Shown here: one piece after another, positions 20,746-33,037 of the stretch
Layout: the number at the start of each line of letters is the position of its first letter
Numbering within the stretch: position 1 is the first letter of the stretch
Assembly: GCA_021292165.1 (NCBI GenBank)
Contig: CM037877.1
Span: forward strand, 106,081,858 to 106,145,857
Direction of reading: 5' to 3'
Length of the DNA stretch: 64,000 bases
From: Shinisaurus crocodilurus
Taxonomy: Eukaryota; Chordata; Lepidosauria; Squamata; Shinisauridae
The notes under the pieces: generated by a model
The model's database searches: none
Told to the model about the DNA's origin: nothing
Seen by the model: the letters and a program-made list of their open reading frames with translations, nothing else
Translations under genes and position numbers: made by a program

Positions 20746-21145
20746 TGTAATTTGTCACAGCATGTCTCTTCCCTTATACAAATTAACATATAGAGTTGCA
20801 TATATTTACCTCCTCTTATGATGGAGAGGTAACTATGTTTTGACAGGGAACAAATATATAAATTAGCCTTATGCACATAGCACCCAGCTCACAAACTACC
20901 TTATGTTTATTGGATTGGATCCAAGCTCTGCCTTCTGTGAGAGGAAGGTCAGCTCAGGGAAGGTCCCTCCAACTGATTTTGGGGGATGCCCCATTCAGCA
21001 GGGTCTACTGACCCTCAGTGTATCATTTTCAGGGGGGTGGGATGGCTGCCATGGGAAGGAGAAGGCAGGGCAGTCCACTTCCACCAGTACAGTTGATCCA
21101 ACCCATTTTGTGTAGTAGGGTTGGGATGTTTAAGGATTTCATATA
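20746..21145. other. Unannotated region
   Basis: No coding region. The 3' end has decayed words ('atttcaggggggtgggatgg') without a clear family. Confidence 0.35.
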
Positions 21146-21650
21146 TATTTATTTATTTATTTATTTATTCCATTTCTATACCACCCAATAGCCGAAGCTC
21201 TCTGGGCGGTATACAACCATTATAAAATTACATAATAAAATACAATTATATAATAAAAATACAATTTTACAATAAAATACAGTATTAAAACATACAAACA
21301 ATAAAAACATCAAAAAATTTACTCAAACATTTTAAAAACACTTTTTAAATTATTTAAATAGCTAAGACAGATGTAAAAAATAGACTGGATAAAAAGATGA
21401 CATAACCACCACCCCATGTGCTATTTGCAGCTATTAAATGCCTCAGCATAGAGGGCAGTTTTAACCTGTTGCCGAAAAGATAGTAAAGTTGGTGCAAGGC
21501 GAGCATCAGTGGGGAGGCTATTCCACAGTTGTGGGGCTACCACAGAAAAGGCCCTCCCCCTTGTTGCTGCCTTCTGAGCCTCCCTCAGAGGTGGCAGTCA
21601 GAGGAAGGCCTCAGATGCTGAGTGCAGTGTCCGGGTAGAATGTGGTTGGG
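21146..21650 (-). mobile_element. L2-type LINE 3' end, reversed
   Basis: An (ATTT)n tract is followed by 'ataccacccaatagccgaag', 'ctctctgggcggtatacaac', an A/T-rich 3' UTR, and then, reversed, the last coding part: 'ggctattccacagttgtggg' and 'agaaaaggccctcccccttg'. The same region occurs as 'ccattccataatctgggagc' in the longer LINE at 42640-44249. 5'-truncated. Confidence 0.85.
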
Positions 21651-21654
21651 AGAG

Positions 21655-22078
21655 GCATTTCGTCAGGTATTGTTCCACATTTCAAAGGGAACGAACCTGA
21701 TGCACTCCTCCTAGACCAATGTGCAGATTGGAACACACATATCCTTCCGATTTTGCAGTTTGCCATATTTTGTGATACAGTTCATCTCGGCTCAAGGAAT
21801 GTAACAGAATATATAACAAAATGTGTATTTTAGGATGCAAGACATTTTCTCTTTGAGAGAAAATACATTTTGAAATGCGTATTTTGTGAGAAAATATGCA
21901 TTTAAATAAATCCTAAGAAATATGTATTTAAATAATGTATTTTATTTAAATTTAAATAAATACTCAAATATGAATTTTTGAGCTGATTTAAAAAAAAAAC
22001 CACTTTGCAGATTAATGCAGAAATGAGGCAGAAGGTGCTTGTGAATATGAGAAGAACTAAGCTGATCCATCCTAGCTG
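21655..22078 (+). mobile_element. TAGGGATG-type MITE, family B
   Basis: It contains 'cctcctagaccaatgtgcag', 'gcgtattttgtgagaaaata', 'actttgcagattaatgcaga' and 'gctgatccatccta'. The order matches 10493-10857. The 5' end has no clear terminus. Confidence 0.65.
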
Positions 22079-22925
22079 GAGTGGACAGCATGGATTCTAG
22101 ACTGGGTGAATGTATGCACCAGTTCAAAGTCAGTATTTAACCACAAAATCTATCAGTGGCCACACACACAAAATCCCTAATGTATACTGCCCCACATTCA
22201 AAGTGTGCCACTCTCCACCAATATAGAATGCTTACATTCATCAGGAAAATATGACAATAGCTTTGCCTGTGTCTGAAAGGGCAAGGAAGAGAAGATTTGT
22301 ATTCAAGATGCAAGGGTGCTGTTTCTGTGATGGAGCTCTGCTCTCTACTAGAAGTGTCAAATTCAATATATCGAGAGCCCATCTGATGTTCTGCATCTCA
22401 CTGGAGGCAAAGGAATGTTAGATGCATGCCCCTGTTAGTGAGCTGTGTCACGGAGCACTCCCCATATATTTTGATGATGATGACATAGCAGTGGAGGACA
22501 ACAAGAGGCAGGCAACATCAGGAAATGAGCACTTGTGATGCTCATCAAAAAACAGAAGGCAGAGGTGAAGGGAGATGGGGAGATCAAAGGCAAGAGAAAT
22601 TAAACGCCCCCTTTCTCCAAGGCTTAAGCTACCTGACTCTACTAAACTATTTTGGAACATCACCACGGTAATTGTTAGGTATGCCAAACAAAGAAGATAC
22701 GAAGTCTTCATCTGCCGTGGTTTTACCCATGAAGAATTCAATGCTGACTTCTGTATTTAGCACAGATTTTGAATCCTTGAGACTGTGCTTTTATTGGTGG
22801 GGGGATCCATAATTGAGCCACTGAAAGCCCTGCTGGTGTCAAGATGAAAAGCAGATTTCACCCTTACCATGACAGCATTTCCAAACACAGAACTTTACTC
22901 CAGCCTACAAGAGAGAATGTGGAAG
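22079..22925. other. Unannotated region
   Basis: No supported gene. A 97-codon frame (22448-22741 minus) has no recognisable domain and no splice or promoter context. Confidence 0.35.
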
Positions 22926-22934
22926 AGGTGGATG

Positions 22935-23090
22935 TGGTACCCAGGGTATGGTCTGAAGGCATATGAGGCAGCCACCTTGCTGAAGCTAAGCAGTTCTGAG
23001 TCTGGTGGTCAGTATTTGGAGGGGGACCACTTGGCAACCACATGTAGCCACCTTGAGTTCCACAATGGAAGAAAGGTGGGATATACATGT
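22935..23090 (+). mobile_element. 5S rRNA-derived SINE with L2-like tail, degraded
   Basis: 'ttgctgaagctaagcag' and 'gtctggtggtcagtatttgg' followed by 'ggggaccacttgg' align in order with the 5S rRNA box A and box C region. The tail 'gccaccttgagttccacaat' plus 'gaaaggtgggatata' is the same type as on the tRNA-derived SINEs, not CR1. It is more diverged than 3119-3283 and therefore probably older. Confidence 0.7.
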
Positions 23091-23850
23091 GATAAGTGTG
23101 AGGATGCCACTGAAGAGAAAGGCTCCCTTCTTAGGTGCCACATTCCAGTGACTGGTAGGGCCAAAGGCAAAATGGGGCAGGGCCAATGACAAAGTGGGTG
23201 CCCCCCCCAAAAAAAATAAAAGGAAATACCAGCATGTATTAGCTTAAAGCTCTGACTGCCTGTAGCTCAGCCTTAGGAGAGGCATTTCAACCTTTTACAG
23301 TGGGGGAAAAGGCCGCCAGAAAACCACCAAATGATTGGCAGTCAGTGGGAAAGGGGTGGGGCCAGCAGAAGGGGTCGTGGCCATCTGGTGAATCCCAGAA
23401 GGCTGGATCAGGACCCCAGGTGGCTGAGATCTGACCCATAGGCCTGGGGTTCTGAGACGCCTTCCCTATGGGAATTCTCTAGATTGTACCCATTTTGCAA
23501 ATGTGTCTACAGTTGTGACTGTACAGTTGGCTCCACGCCCCCAGCCCCAGCCCTTTGCACAAATGTTTATTCATTTATTTAAGTATAGAGAGCCCTTGTC
23601 TATTTCAAAGGAGGAAGGAGGGGAAGCAGCCTTGAAATGAGATAGCTTAAGCTCAAAATGGGAGATTTGGTTGGCCTTGGTACACAGACAAACAAACAAA
23701 TATGCAAGTGGAAATGTATTGAGTAAGTGCTTTCAGAACTAGTTACATCTATTTTTTTCTTTCTACAGCAAGACTATTTTGCTTAGCCATCATGGCCCTG
23801 AATGCCTCTAATGAGAGGCATTTGAAGTAGGGGATGCCTAGATGGGTTGC
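23091..23850. other. Unannotated region
   Basis: No gene. A C-run and A-run at about 23202-23220 may mark an old element end. G-rich low-complexity sequence lies at 23290-23360. Confidence 0.35.
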
Positions 23851-23854
23851 ATCA

Positions 23855-24045
23855 CAGCCAGTGTCATGAACTGCCTAGATTGCTCACTTTACTTGTGGGA
23901 AATCCAAGTTGAAATCCCCACTCAGCCATAACACAGAGTGGGTGGCCTTGGGAAATCTGTATCTATCAGTCTAGCCTACCTCACAGGGATGCTGTGAAAA
24001 TACAATAAAATATACATATGAGCTCCTTGGAGGAAAAGTGGGACA
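23855..24045 (+). mobile_element. MIR-like tRNA SINE, old copy
   Basis: 'ttgaaatccccactcagcca', 'tgggtggccttgggaaatct', 'ctacctcacagggatgctgt' and 'gagctccttggaggaaaagt' follow the MIR-like SINE order, with more divergence than 2242-2480. The tRNA A box is barely visible. Confidence 0.7.
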
Positions 24046-24232
24046 AAAGCAACAGTGCACCTTCTCGTATGCTCTCGTTCAACAGGAAACACATTCTCCC
24101 ACTGCAGCAATAGGGCGTGAATCTCCCATGCACCAGAAGTATGAGGACAGAACACTCACCACTCATGTTTCCTCATTCATTCTTTCCTCCCCCTTTTCCA
24201 TTATCTTCATTTTGCTCCTTAATACTTGTGTT

Positions 24233-24567
24233 AGGGTGGCCAGGTGTCCTCTTTTTTCAGAGAGCAGTCCTCTATTTGATGGGCTGTCCAATTCCGCTTT
24301 AGAGATAATGAAATACCAGAACTGTTGGCCACCAACAATTCACACCTGGACAGCAGGCAGAACAGGTAGGCACACAAGTCACCTGGACACAGTCCTATTC
24401 CTCACACTATGGGGAGATGTACTGTATTTCTATTTAAATTATAAGGTTGATTTTCAAATTTTTATCTATACATATAGATTAGAACATGCAAAAGTTATGC
24501 AAATCACTGTCCTCTTTTTTGGTGATGCATGTCCTGTTTTTTTTGGCAATTCATACATGGCCACCCT
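24233..24567. mobile_element. hAT-type non-autonomous element, family E
   Basis: The termini 'agggtggccaggtgtcctct' and 'acatggccaccct' are inverted. The flanks 'acttgtgtt' and 'acttgtatt' (24224-24232, 24568-24576) are a target duplication of 8-9 bp with one mismatch. A second copy is at 33038-33387, sharing 'actgtatttctatttaaatt' and 'cctcttttttggtgat'. The 192-codon frame at 24038-24616 crosses the element and its flanks and is not a gene. Confidence 0.85.
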
Positions 24568-24576
24568 ACTTGTATT

Positions 24577-25100
24577 TGAGGCATGCCCTAAATTAGATTA
24601 TTGTGCAGCACATTAAGAGAGAACAGTCAGAATGTGTTATAGCATAAACAGAGCACTGTAGATAGGGATAAAAACCTAAAGATAGAGGGCTTCCCCCCCC
24701 CCTTTCTTTTGGATCTCAAGAAATTGAAAAATCAACATGATCCTTGAAACCAGAACAAGTCTTTCCCATTTGAATAGAAAATGTGGCAAATACAGGGAAT
24801 CACAGTGGAGCATAACTTTCTGGGATGAAACTGCAACTGTGCAAGCAATGACATGCTGGGTTCTGCTAAACAGAGCCAGGAAAGAGGTTAACCTTGAAAG
24901 GTGAGGAGCAAATCAAACAGCATGTGATCTGTATTCAGGAGACAGCCGAAGGTCAAAGTTTACTGGAAACTATATTTTGCTTTGCCATAAATCTGACATC
25001 TGAAAGAAGGGTAGCAGAGAGAGTAGCATTTATACTTGCTTGTAAATGAGGCCTTGCTCATATGTCCTGGTTGTACAGCTGAAACTGGTTGTAGAGCTGA
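24577..25100. other. Unannotated region
   Basis: No recognised coding region or repeat family. Confidence 0.4.
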
Positions 25101-25104
25101 ACTT

Positions 25105-25690
25105 CTGCAACTTTTGGTTGCTTCTAAAACTCTCCTCAACTGAATTTCTCCCAGGACTTTTTTCAACCGTATTGCACCTTTGTCAGCTCGACTGACTTCC
25201 AGTCCAGTTCCAGGCCCAATTCAAAGTGCAGGTGGTTAAGCTTTCAAGCTCTAAATGGCTTTGGGTCAGGCTCAGCTTACCTGGAGCATCACCAGCTCCC
25301 CTATATTCCTTGAGGTGATCACGGGAGGCCCTTCTCTGAGTGGCAGCACCAAGTGAGATCAGGTGGGTGGCTATGGGAGAGAGGGGTCCTTCTCCGTGAT
25401 ACCACCCAGTTGCAGAATGGCCTCCTTAGAGAGGCTTGCTTGGCACCTACTTTGTATTCTTTTGGGCACCAGGAGGAAACTCCCCCCCCCCCTATTAAAA
25501 AAAATTATCCCATGCTTTTCAGAGCCCTTAAGGACTTTTTAATAAATTTTGAGGTTTGGGATTTTTAAAGTTTTAAGACCTGTCTGTGTTTAATTTTATT
25601 CCTTATTCTTTGTTATGTGTTTTATATTGTAATTGTATTGGTCATATTATATTTTAACAACTTTTTATGTACACCAGCCAGAAATAAATA
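25105..25690 (+). pseudogene. L2-type LINE 3' end
   Basis: Sense remnants of the LINE C-terminus are visible after the stop-containing frame: 'gtgcaggtggttaagctttc' and 'agctctaaatggctttgggt', and 'cagttgcagaatggcctcct', which corresponds to the conserved 'LWNSLP'-like motif near the end of L2/CR1-type ORF2. The 3' UTR runs to 'aaataaataaaatcaaa'. Several stops and frameshifts are present. 5'-truncated. Confidence 0.75.
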
Positions 25691-27600
25691 AAATCAAAAT
25701 ACATTTTGGAGTTCTGAATTATCTGGTCTTGTTTTTGAAGTGGAATTGACTCACTAATAGAATGTACACATTGATAAAACACTGAAAATGATAACTTGAT
25801 GTGATCATACATATGGTCGTATGACGTTTCTTGCATCATTTAAATGAGGTTTTCCTGTGTGTGACGCTTACAGCAACACTGTGCTGCTTAAAAACATGCT
25901 AATTAGTTATCAGTAGCAGAAATGAGATTTTCTCACTGTAAGTGAGACCTTCTCACTTCTCATACTGCAACCAAATGTTGCAGTATGGAGCATTCCTGTT
26001 CATTGCCCTCCTCCAAGATACTCAATTCCAACCCACACAAACTGGTTTTACATCCCTGCCCCAGTCAGCATCCCATGGCCAATAAGCATGCTCAATCCCC
26101 ACTAGGCAGTTTTGGGGGCTTCCCCCATTCGTTTACTTTTAAAATAGATTTTTCTTTGTCTACAGACCTTGAGGTCCTGCCTAAGGACTTGCCATTTCCT
26201 CCTCCTTGTGCACTTACATAAGCAATGGCAGTATGGCACTTATGCTGGAACATCAGAAATATAATGAATTGTGGTTTGTTCCCACGTACAAACCCACAGT
26301 TTGCTGCTTTAATTGGGAAATCTGTTTTGCACAAGATTTTGCACAAGTCACTTCTCTTTTGCTTTTTAATTAGTTGGTGAGTACAACTGTTATCCCTTCC
26401 TAGTTGGCCTTGGAAGAATATTGAGTGTTGCCAAGGCAAAATTAGTAGTGAAGTCAATTAACTTAGAAGTGAATTTGACCCACGCCTGAGCTGAAACATC
26501 TGAGAAGTGTCAAGGGAAGCCAAAACACTTTTGGTACGTATGACTACTGACATTTATCTGTGTGAGTGTGTATTCTACAAAAACTGTACATCCCTAGATG
26601 GCCTCCAAATTTCACCTAAGTTTTGAGGCAAATTTGGAGGTTCTTCTTCAGGCAAAGCAACTAAGGGAGTCAAAAGACTTTGTATTAGACTGTCAAATAT
26701 ACTCATGGAGGTTTCAGGCATAGCTGGGGAGAAGGTAATGATGGTAGAAGATACATGGCATCGAAGTGATTGTCAGTGTTGGGGTATGAACAGGCAGGAG
26801 CACAGAAGGCTCATCATGGTCCGCATCTCAGCAGAAAGGGACTGGTGTTCAAATGGAAATGCTGTGACAGTTCCTGCTATAGGGGTAGTCAGAACTGGGG
26901 AGGCAGGCAGACAGAGACTGGATAATAGGAAGGAAGTTCAGGAACTCAGAAGATAGACAGACAGCCAAAGCCCAAATTTGGCTGTGTGGCCCAGGCTAAA
27001 AACTGGTCTCAAGTAGGGAAATACTTATAGCCATTCCAGGTGCAACCAATGGACTGTTCGGGTGACTGATACAATACTAGAGTCTGGAAGAATAATAACA
27101 TATTTATTCCAGCCTTCTCTCTGGATCTCTAAAATGGCTCACTACAAGGAGATAAGGTCCCCAAGTCATGAAATAACAAAAGGTAGATAGTAAGTAACCT
27201 TGGTTTGGTCTGAGGGTGGAACACTCTGAGTCAAGGGGAGAAGACCCAATCAGGTTTTGTGGTACAGCCATGTAATAGAGCCTAGCTTGCTTCTTATGGA
27301 TCTGAAGGTGGAACCCAGTGGTTTCCTGCAGATCTGGGGACAGAGTCCAATACAAAAACGATTTATTCACCTTAGGTGTACAGCTAAAAAACAAAATAGA
27401 GGGGGAGGGGATGGCCTTTCCTGTCATATTTCTGACAACTGACCTGAAAGCAAAAAGATTGGTGGGGTTGAGTTTTCTTCAGCCTGTTGGCAACCTTACA
27501 AGAAGCAGAAAACCACAAATCAAGAGGCCCTTGGTCCTAGTCAGGACCAGCTCCAGGTGTGAGGAAGGCCTTGGCAAATTGCACTCTGTGGGCCCCACTG
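25691..27600. other. Unannotated region
   Basis: No supported gene. Frames at 26092-26457 and 27104-27427 have no domain. The area near 26580-26645 contains a decayed 'tacatccctagatgg' next to a small hairpin 'cctccaaattt'/'aaatttggagg', possibly a fragment of a TAGGGATG-type element. Confidence 0.35.
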
Positions 27601-27639
27601 GTGGCAGCAGGGGCGGCTATGAACTGATATTTAAATTCC

Positions 27640-27850
27640 CAACAGTGCCCCAGAGTACTCAATGCAGTGCTGCCCCCAGGTATTATAGGAAGTTTAAACA
27701 ATGACGCATGCTCTAGGTCACTGTGGGAAATTTAAAATGGTGGCCCCCATTTTAACTTCCCACAGTGCCTCACAGCAATGCTGTGGAATGATAGACACTC
27801 CAAAGTATTGTGGGACATCTTAAATGGTGGTTTAGAACTACCCACCACCC
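27640..27850. repeat. Repeated hairpin block ('cactgtgggaa' words)
   Basis: Positions 27719-27767 form a hairpin: 'cactgtgggaaatttaaaat' is mirrored by 'attttaacttcccacagtg' with a one-base slip. Related words ('ttaaattcccaacagtgccc', 'tattgtgggacatcttaaat') lie on either side, so the block is several diverged copies in both orientations. Confidence 0.65.
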
Positions 27851-29139
27851 AGTGTGCATGGAGACTGGGGTGTGCTGGAGCCCCCCAGCTCAAGTCTGCT
27901 GAGTGCTGCTGCTAGACTTAGTTCTACTCTGGTTGCTCTTGACAGTGATGGGCAATGCTTGATTATGCTTCCCTGCACATGACCAACAAGCTATGGACAG
28001 GAAACTGGTGCACACTGCAACTTGCAGCACAATGGATTTGCAAATCAGGCCAATGTAAAATCAATTGACTCTTCCAAATCCTCAGAAAGTATACAGCTTC
28101 ATTTACAGTTAAACCGTTTCCTCCACTTGGTTAATTAGCAGTCAATGCCATGACTCAAATTAATCTAAACTCTGAAATTTATTGTGCTACAGCAGTTAAT
28201 TCGAAGTGACACATGGGTACCTTTCTTATCTCTTTAGTCCAAGCAACATCTTGTTATTTCACAAGCTCGCTAAAAAAGAGAAGTCACTATTTGTTGCCAA
28301 TCCAATTAAATATTTCCATTTTATTGCACATACTGAAGTTGGAACTGAGTGTTTTTCCCCCTTAGAGAGGCAAACTGAAGGAATATTCATGGTTTAGAGG
28401 TAAGACAGACTGGGAAGGTGCTTTTACATTTGGAGGTTTAAATGCTCCATAATAATAGATGACTAACAACTTGAAATACATTTCAGGTTAGATTAGGAAG
28501 AACAAAACAAAACAATTTTGTTCCTCATTTGATCATTGTGTGCTGCTGCAAGTTGAATACATGTTATTTGTGCAAGAACCTGAATGCAGTTAGTTAACTA
28601 TCTATAGCCTGCTTTTCTATTACAATAATAAATCACAGCAGCTCACAATAGTAAGAAATACAATAAAATGTGGACAAGCTGAATAGATGATGGGGGAAGC
28701 AGTCCTGTATTCAAATGGCCCTCCCCAAACCCACAGTGCCAACAATTGCTTAAGGATGCCCATATGAACTCAGTCTGCCATGGATCAGCATGTCTGCTCC
28801 ATGTCCTGGTTCTCTTTTATTAAACATTGTTCTTTTTGGCTTCACAAGATACATTTTTAAAAAGTGGGAGTGGGAGAGATAGATCTCAAAGGAGGTACAA
28901 AATTAAAGGTGGAGATTTACAAGATTCTCACATTCTTCTTGTCTACATCTGTTAAACACACGGTGGATAATCAAAAATCAAATATCATAATGTTGTGTAT
29001 CAGACCTGTTCCAATAGCCTTTTCCTAACAGTCAGCTTGACGCAGAGCAAGAAGAAGTATAATCGAGTCTCAAGGTTTTCCCAAGTGTCCCCATTTACAT
29101 GAGTCAAGTGGTGTCATGGTGGCAGCCACTGGAATCCAT
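27851..29139. other. Unannotated region with candidate conserved segment 28080-28360
   Basis: No gene. The stretch 28100-28340 ('cttggttaattagcagtcaa', 'actcaaattaatctaaactc') is A/T-rich and not obviously repetitive. 28595-28680 resembles a reversed LINE tail ('cagcagctcacaatagtaag'). Confidence 0.3.
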
Positions 29140-29340
29140 ACCAATAAAATCAGAGAGATGGAGGAGACCTTGTAGGACAGCTAGTCCAAATTGCTAGTCA
29201 GTGCAGGAAATGCATAGGTAGAACATCCCCAACAGATGGCTGTCCAGCCCCTGCTTGAAGATCTATAGGAAGGAGATCCCACCCATCCCAAGCAACTGTT
29301 TCCATAGTCAAACCACTCTTCACATTAAGGATGATGCTGG
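29140..29340 (-). mobile_element. CR1 LINE 3' end, old copy
   Basis: On the + strand: 'ggagaccttgtaggacagct', 'agtccaaattgctagtcagt', 'acagatggctgtccagcccc' and 'tgcttgaagatctatagg' follow the reversed CR1 3' UTR and C-terminal coding order seen at 54428-54560. Diverged. Confidence 0.75.
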
Positions 29341-30726
29341 TGGTGGTGGTGGGGCTGACCTCCTGCTAGGTAGGATTGCATCAAATATTCATTATTTTGA
29401 TCTCCCCCCCCCACTTTTTTAAACTGCATATTCAAAAACTGCATACTGCAACAGATTTCTTGAAGTTTAACCAGAAACTATGTAAAAAGGAAAAGAGCAG
29501 TGACTTGTGCAAAATCCTGAGCAATTAAAACAGCCATCTTTAATTGCTTGGTTGGGGGAGTAAGTCCAATTTAACTCAAAGAGACCTACCGCTCTGAGTA
29601 AACATCAGTTGTATTGTGCTGTGTGTCAATTTAATGCTGGTCAGAAGTATCAGCTTTCAGTGTGGAACAAGTCTGGGTAAAACGCAACAGCCCTGCAAAA
29701 TAGTGCATTGCTAAACTGTTCCGTTAGCAGTGCTAACGTGGAACAAGTCTGAGCAACGGCCTCCTCTCAGATTTGTCCCACATTGAAAGATGGTGCTTGA
29801 AATGAGAAGGCATGCACAATTAAACTAGTTCTCCCAGTACTCACTGGACAATCACATTTAAAAACAAAATAACAACAAAAAGAAAAACAAGAGGTTGCAT
29901 CTACAGACATCGGGGGTGTGTGTGTGCATGTTTCAGGCTGAAAGGCAGAGAAGAAATTATTCTATAAATACAAATTAAAATCCATATGTATTATTTTGCT
30001 TCAAAATTCACCACACCTAACAGCACCCCTATTATTATGAACAAGGACAACATACACTAATGATAACACCTGAACTAATTTAGCAACTTACATGAAAACT
30101 GACAACCCAGAAAATCCAACCCTTGCAAAAAATTGCATATCAGCTCTTGCAGATAAATGCCCTGAATGTGTGGGGTCACTTCTTGCTGGCATAGAAATAG
30201 CTGTGAAGATAAAATTGGAAGTTTTGCACATCCTTATGGCTAGGTTATAATGAATTATAACGTGTACTTTAAACATTGATGCCTCAGACAGTGCTGCAAA
30301 CCAAACTCAGTGAAATATGTTCTCTTTCTTTCTGATGTGCATTTTTATGCGCATTGATTCACAAAACAACAGGAAATATAAGCACAACTTTCAGCACAGA
30401 TCATGTGTAGTGCTACAATTTGCAGTTTCTTGTTGCCGCCATGAAGGAACTGATAGAAAGAGGAGCTGGTTTGTGTGGTGCTGGCACAGACCTGTAGCAG
30501 CATGTGCAAACCAATGGTTAGGGCTGCCAGCTGTCTAGAAACAGGGGGAAAAATGGCCTGGCTAGTGTTTTGGCCTGGAGTTAGTTGCATGGCTTAAAAA
30601 ACAAACAACTTCCCCCCCAAAGGCCCCAACCCCGAGCATTTCAAACTGGTTGCAGGATAGGATGTATGACGTCAGCTGCATAATTTTCACTTGGTGGGTG
30701 GGTGTACATACTTCATCTGTGTAGGC
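29341..30726. other. Unannotated region
   Basis: No gene. Words at 29570-29620 ('gagtaagtccaatttaactc', 'gctctgagtaaacatc') resemble family I. The rest is A/T-rich with no identified family. Confidence 0.35.
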
Positions 30727-31536
30727 CAGGGATGTATGAATCAGCAAAACTCAACCTTGTTGAGGTTCTCTGAATTCCACTTCAAAACTTATTCTGACTC
30801 ATGCCCGTATTAGATTACGAGTTTGTTTTCTGTCTGTGCATGAATTGTTGTGCGTATTTTCATGCACATAATCCTAAATGTGAACCTATTTGTAATACAC
30901 GTTTTTTGAAATGTATACATTTTCCTCCCGTTGATTACAGCATATTTGTGTGCGTTTTCCAAGAGAACCCATATTTTCACGCATAATCTTCAAATGTATG
31001 CATGTTTTACACTTTTTTGTTGGTTTGTTCCACGGATTGAAATGTACAGACTTCAACTGCAGATTGCTTTTGGATCCACATGCGGTTTCAGGAGGTGTGG
31101 AATGGGTAAATTCTATTCCAAAAATGAATCAAAACAACTTTTTCATTCTGCATCAGTGTAGGTATGAAAATGTGTATGAATTTTTGTGTATATTTTTCCT
31201 AATATACACATTTTTATGCTGACTTTTTGGTAATGCACACAATTTTTGCAAGCCATTTCCCCTATTATAATGTGATTCTGTGCATAATTTTCACTACTGC
31301 ATGCATTCTGTACGGACTTTCCCCTAGCGTATGGATTTTTGTGTACACTTTCCCCTAAGGTACACTTTCCCCTAAATGTGTTTGTGCACATTTCAGTGGA
31401 GAACTGTATCTCAAAATTTGGAAAAATGTGAATTCAGTGTGCAGCTGTGTTTCAGTTTGCTCATTGGTTCAGGAGATGCATATTCAGAAAATCTGTGTAA
31501 AAATTCAAACAGAAAGAATTTCTCACTCATCCCTAC
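30727..31536 (+). mobile_element. TAGGGATG-type MITE, family C, long or composite copy
   Basis: The left end 'cagggatgtatgaatcagca' with 'gttctctgaattccacttca', then 'gattgaaatgtacagacttc' and 'ggtgtggaatgggtaaattc', matches 35740-36185. After about 31160 another A/T-rich segment follows, ending 'tttctcactcatcccta'. The length (about 810 bp) is nearly twice that of other copies, suggesting an insertion or a nested pair. Confidence 0.65.
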
Positions 31537-32031
31537 CTGTCTTTAGCTCTCCCCCCTGACTTCCTCCAGGAACTAGAACTTTTGAAATCTAAAACTGACA
31601 GGCCTCTCAGTTGCATCATCCGTTCACATTACATCAGACCACTGTAGGTTTCTGCTGATATTCCAGTTCCTTTATCTGATGACAAGTATGGTTGGTTTCC
31701 TATTCAGTTCTTTTGTCAGCTATAAAATGTGTCATTTCCTCCAAAATCACAATAACCTCACTACCACATTATCTGTATATATTAAATGGGGATATTATGC
31801 TTCTCTAACATATATATATATATTTTTTACAATGAAGTGAAAGCATGGAGGGGAATAGGCAGGGGGGAATAGGCTAACTAATACCAACCATTTCTCTAAA
31901 ATGTTTCAGCATTACGTGTTGCAGGAAGAAGGTCGTAAGTCGAAGTGGTTTTAGTGTTCTCCTTTAAATCAATACACTCATTTACAGTAGCAAAATGAAA
32001 TTCAGAGGCTGCTGCTAAATTCAAGGTAGAA
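31537..32031. other. Unannotated region
   Basis: No gene or known repeat apart from a short (TA)n at 31811-31822. Confidence 0.4.
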
Positions 32032-32072
<41 letters not shown>

Positions 32073-32090
32073 AATAATAATAATAATAAT
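32032..32090 (+). repeat. (ATG)n(ATA)n compound microsatellite
   Basis: About 13 ATG triplets followed by about 7 ATA/AAT triplets. It gives a poly-Met/Ile run in one frame. Confidence 0.97.
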
Positions 32091-32530
32091 TAAAATCTCT
32101 TCTGGGATTAAAATGGAAGAGAGATTCGGGCTCTTGCAAATGTGCAAACTCAAGGTAAGAGAATCTGAAAATACAGAAAACAAAGTGCTTTCAAGTTGTA
32201 TCTATGAAACAAATGAATATATTGGAAGTGGTTGCATTATAAAAGATTTGCTAGGAAGTGGAGCAGCCTTTCCGCTCTTGCAGAGAGCCTCAGCTGTTTA
32301 CAAACTGGGTGTAGGGATTGGGCTCACTCTTTCTACAGAGGAGGATCTGGGAACAGATTCTGATCATGAGGAGGAGGAGGAGGAGATGCCTGGCTGGGAA
32401 GGAATCCAACAGGACAAGCAAAACTATGACATGCAAACCTAGGCAAGAAAGGTGGCTTGTGTGGCTGCCATTTTCAAATGCTACCACCATTAACCTACAC
32501 CCTTGGAGAAATGTTGCAAACACTGTAGAA

Positions 32531-32666
32531 CAGGAATGGGCAACTTGTGGCCCTTCAGATGTTTTGCCCTATATCTCCCATCAGCCCTAGCCAGCACAGC
32601 TAATGGTGAGGAATGATGGGAGTTATAGGCCAAAATAACTGGAGGACCAGAAGTTACCCATTCCTG
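32531..32666. mobile_element. hAT-type palindromic MITE
   Basis: Ends 'caggaatgggcaacttgtgg' and 'ccagaagttacccattcctg' are inverted. The flanks 'ctgtagaa' (32523-32530) and 'cattagaa' (32667-32674) resemble an 8-bp target duplication with two mismatches. The interior is palindromic ('atatctcccatcagccctag' against 'gatgggagttatagg'). Confidence 0.8.
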
Positions 32667-33037
32667 CATTAGAAGAACAAGCTGCTGGCCTGACTGAAGA
32701 GCCAGTGGTTCGGGAAGGCTGGAGTTGAAGAGGCTAGTGGGCTGTTGCCATCTGCAATAGTACCTGATAGGTCAACTTGAGTTCACAACCACTAATGGTT
32801 TGGAATGCACACACAGGCTTAAGCCTGGGCCTACATGTGCAGTAGCCACTGCGCTGTACCTTTCCCTTGTGTGTTGCCAATGGGTTACCCAATGGGGAGC
32901 AGTGTGTTTAGTGCTAGGATGGCAGCCTGTTTAAATATGTAGTGAGTTGCCACTGTTCAATTTCATTGAGGTCATTTGCTTTCTTCCTTCCCAATAGCAA
33001 TTCTGGGAACTCTGCACAGTGGTGGGGCCCAGTCAAT
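32667..33037. other. Unannotated region
   Basis: No gene or recognised repeat. Confidence 0.4.

Noticed and set aside
24038..24616. 192-codon + strand frame
   Set aside because: It spans the end of a SINE, unique DNA and a complete hAT element with its target duplications, so it is chance.
32032..32442. 136-codon frame starting with poly-Met/Ile and ending Glu-rich
   Set aside because: Its start is a microsatellite, and the rest has no domain or conserved context.
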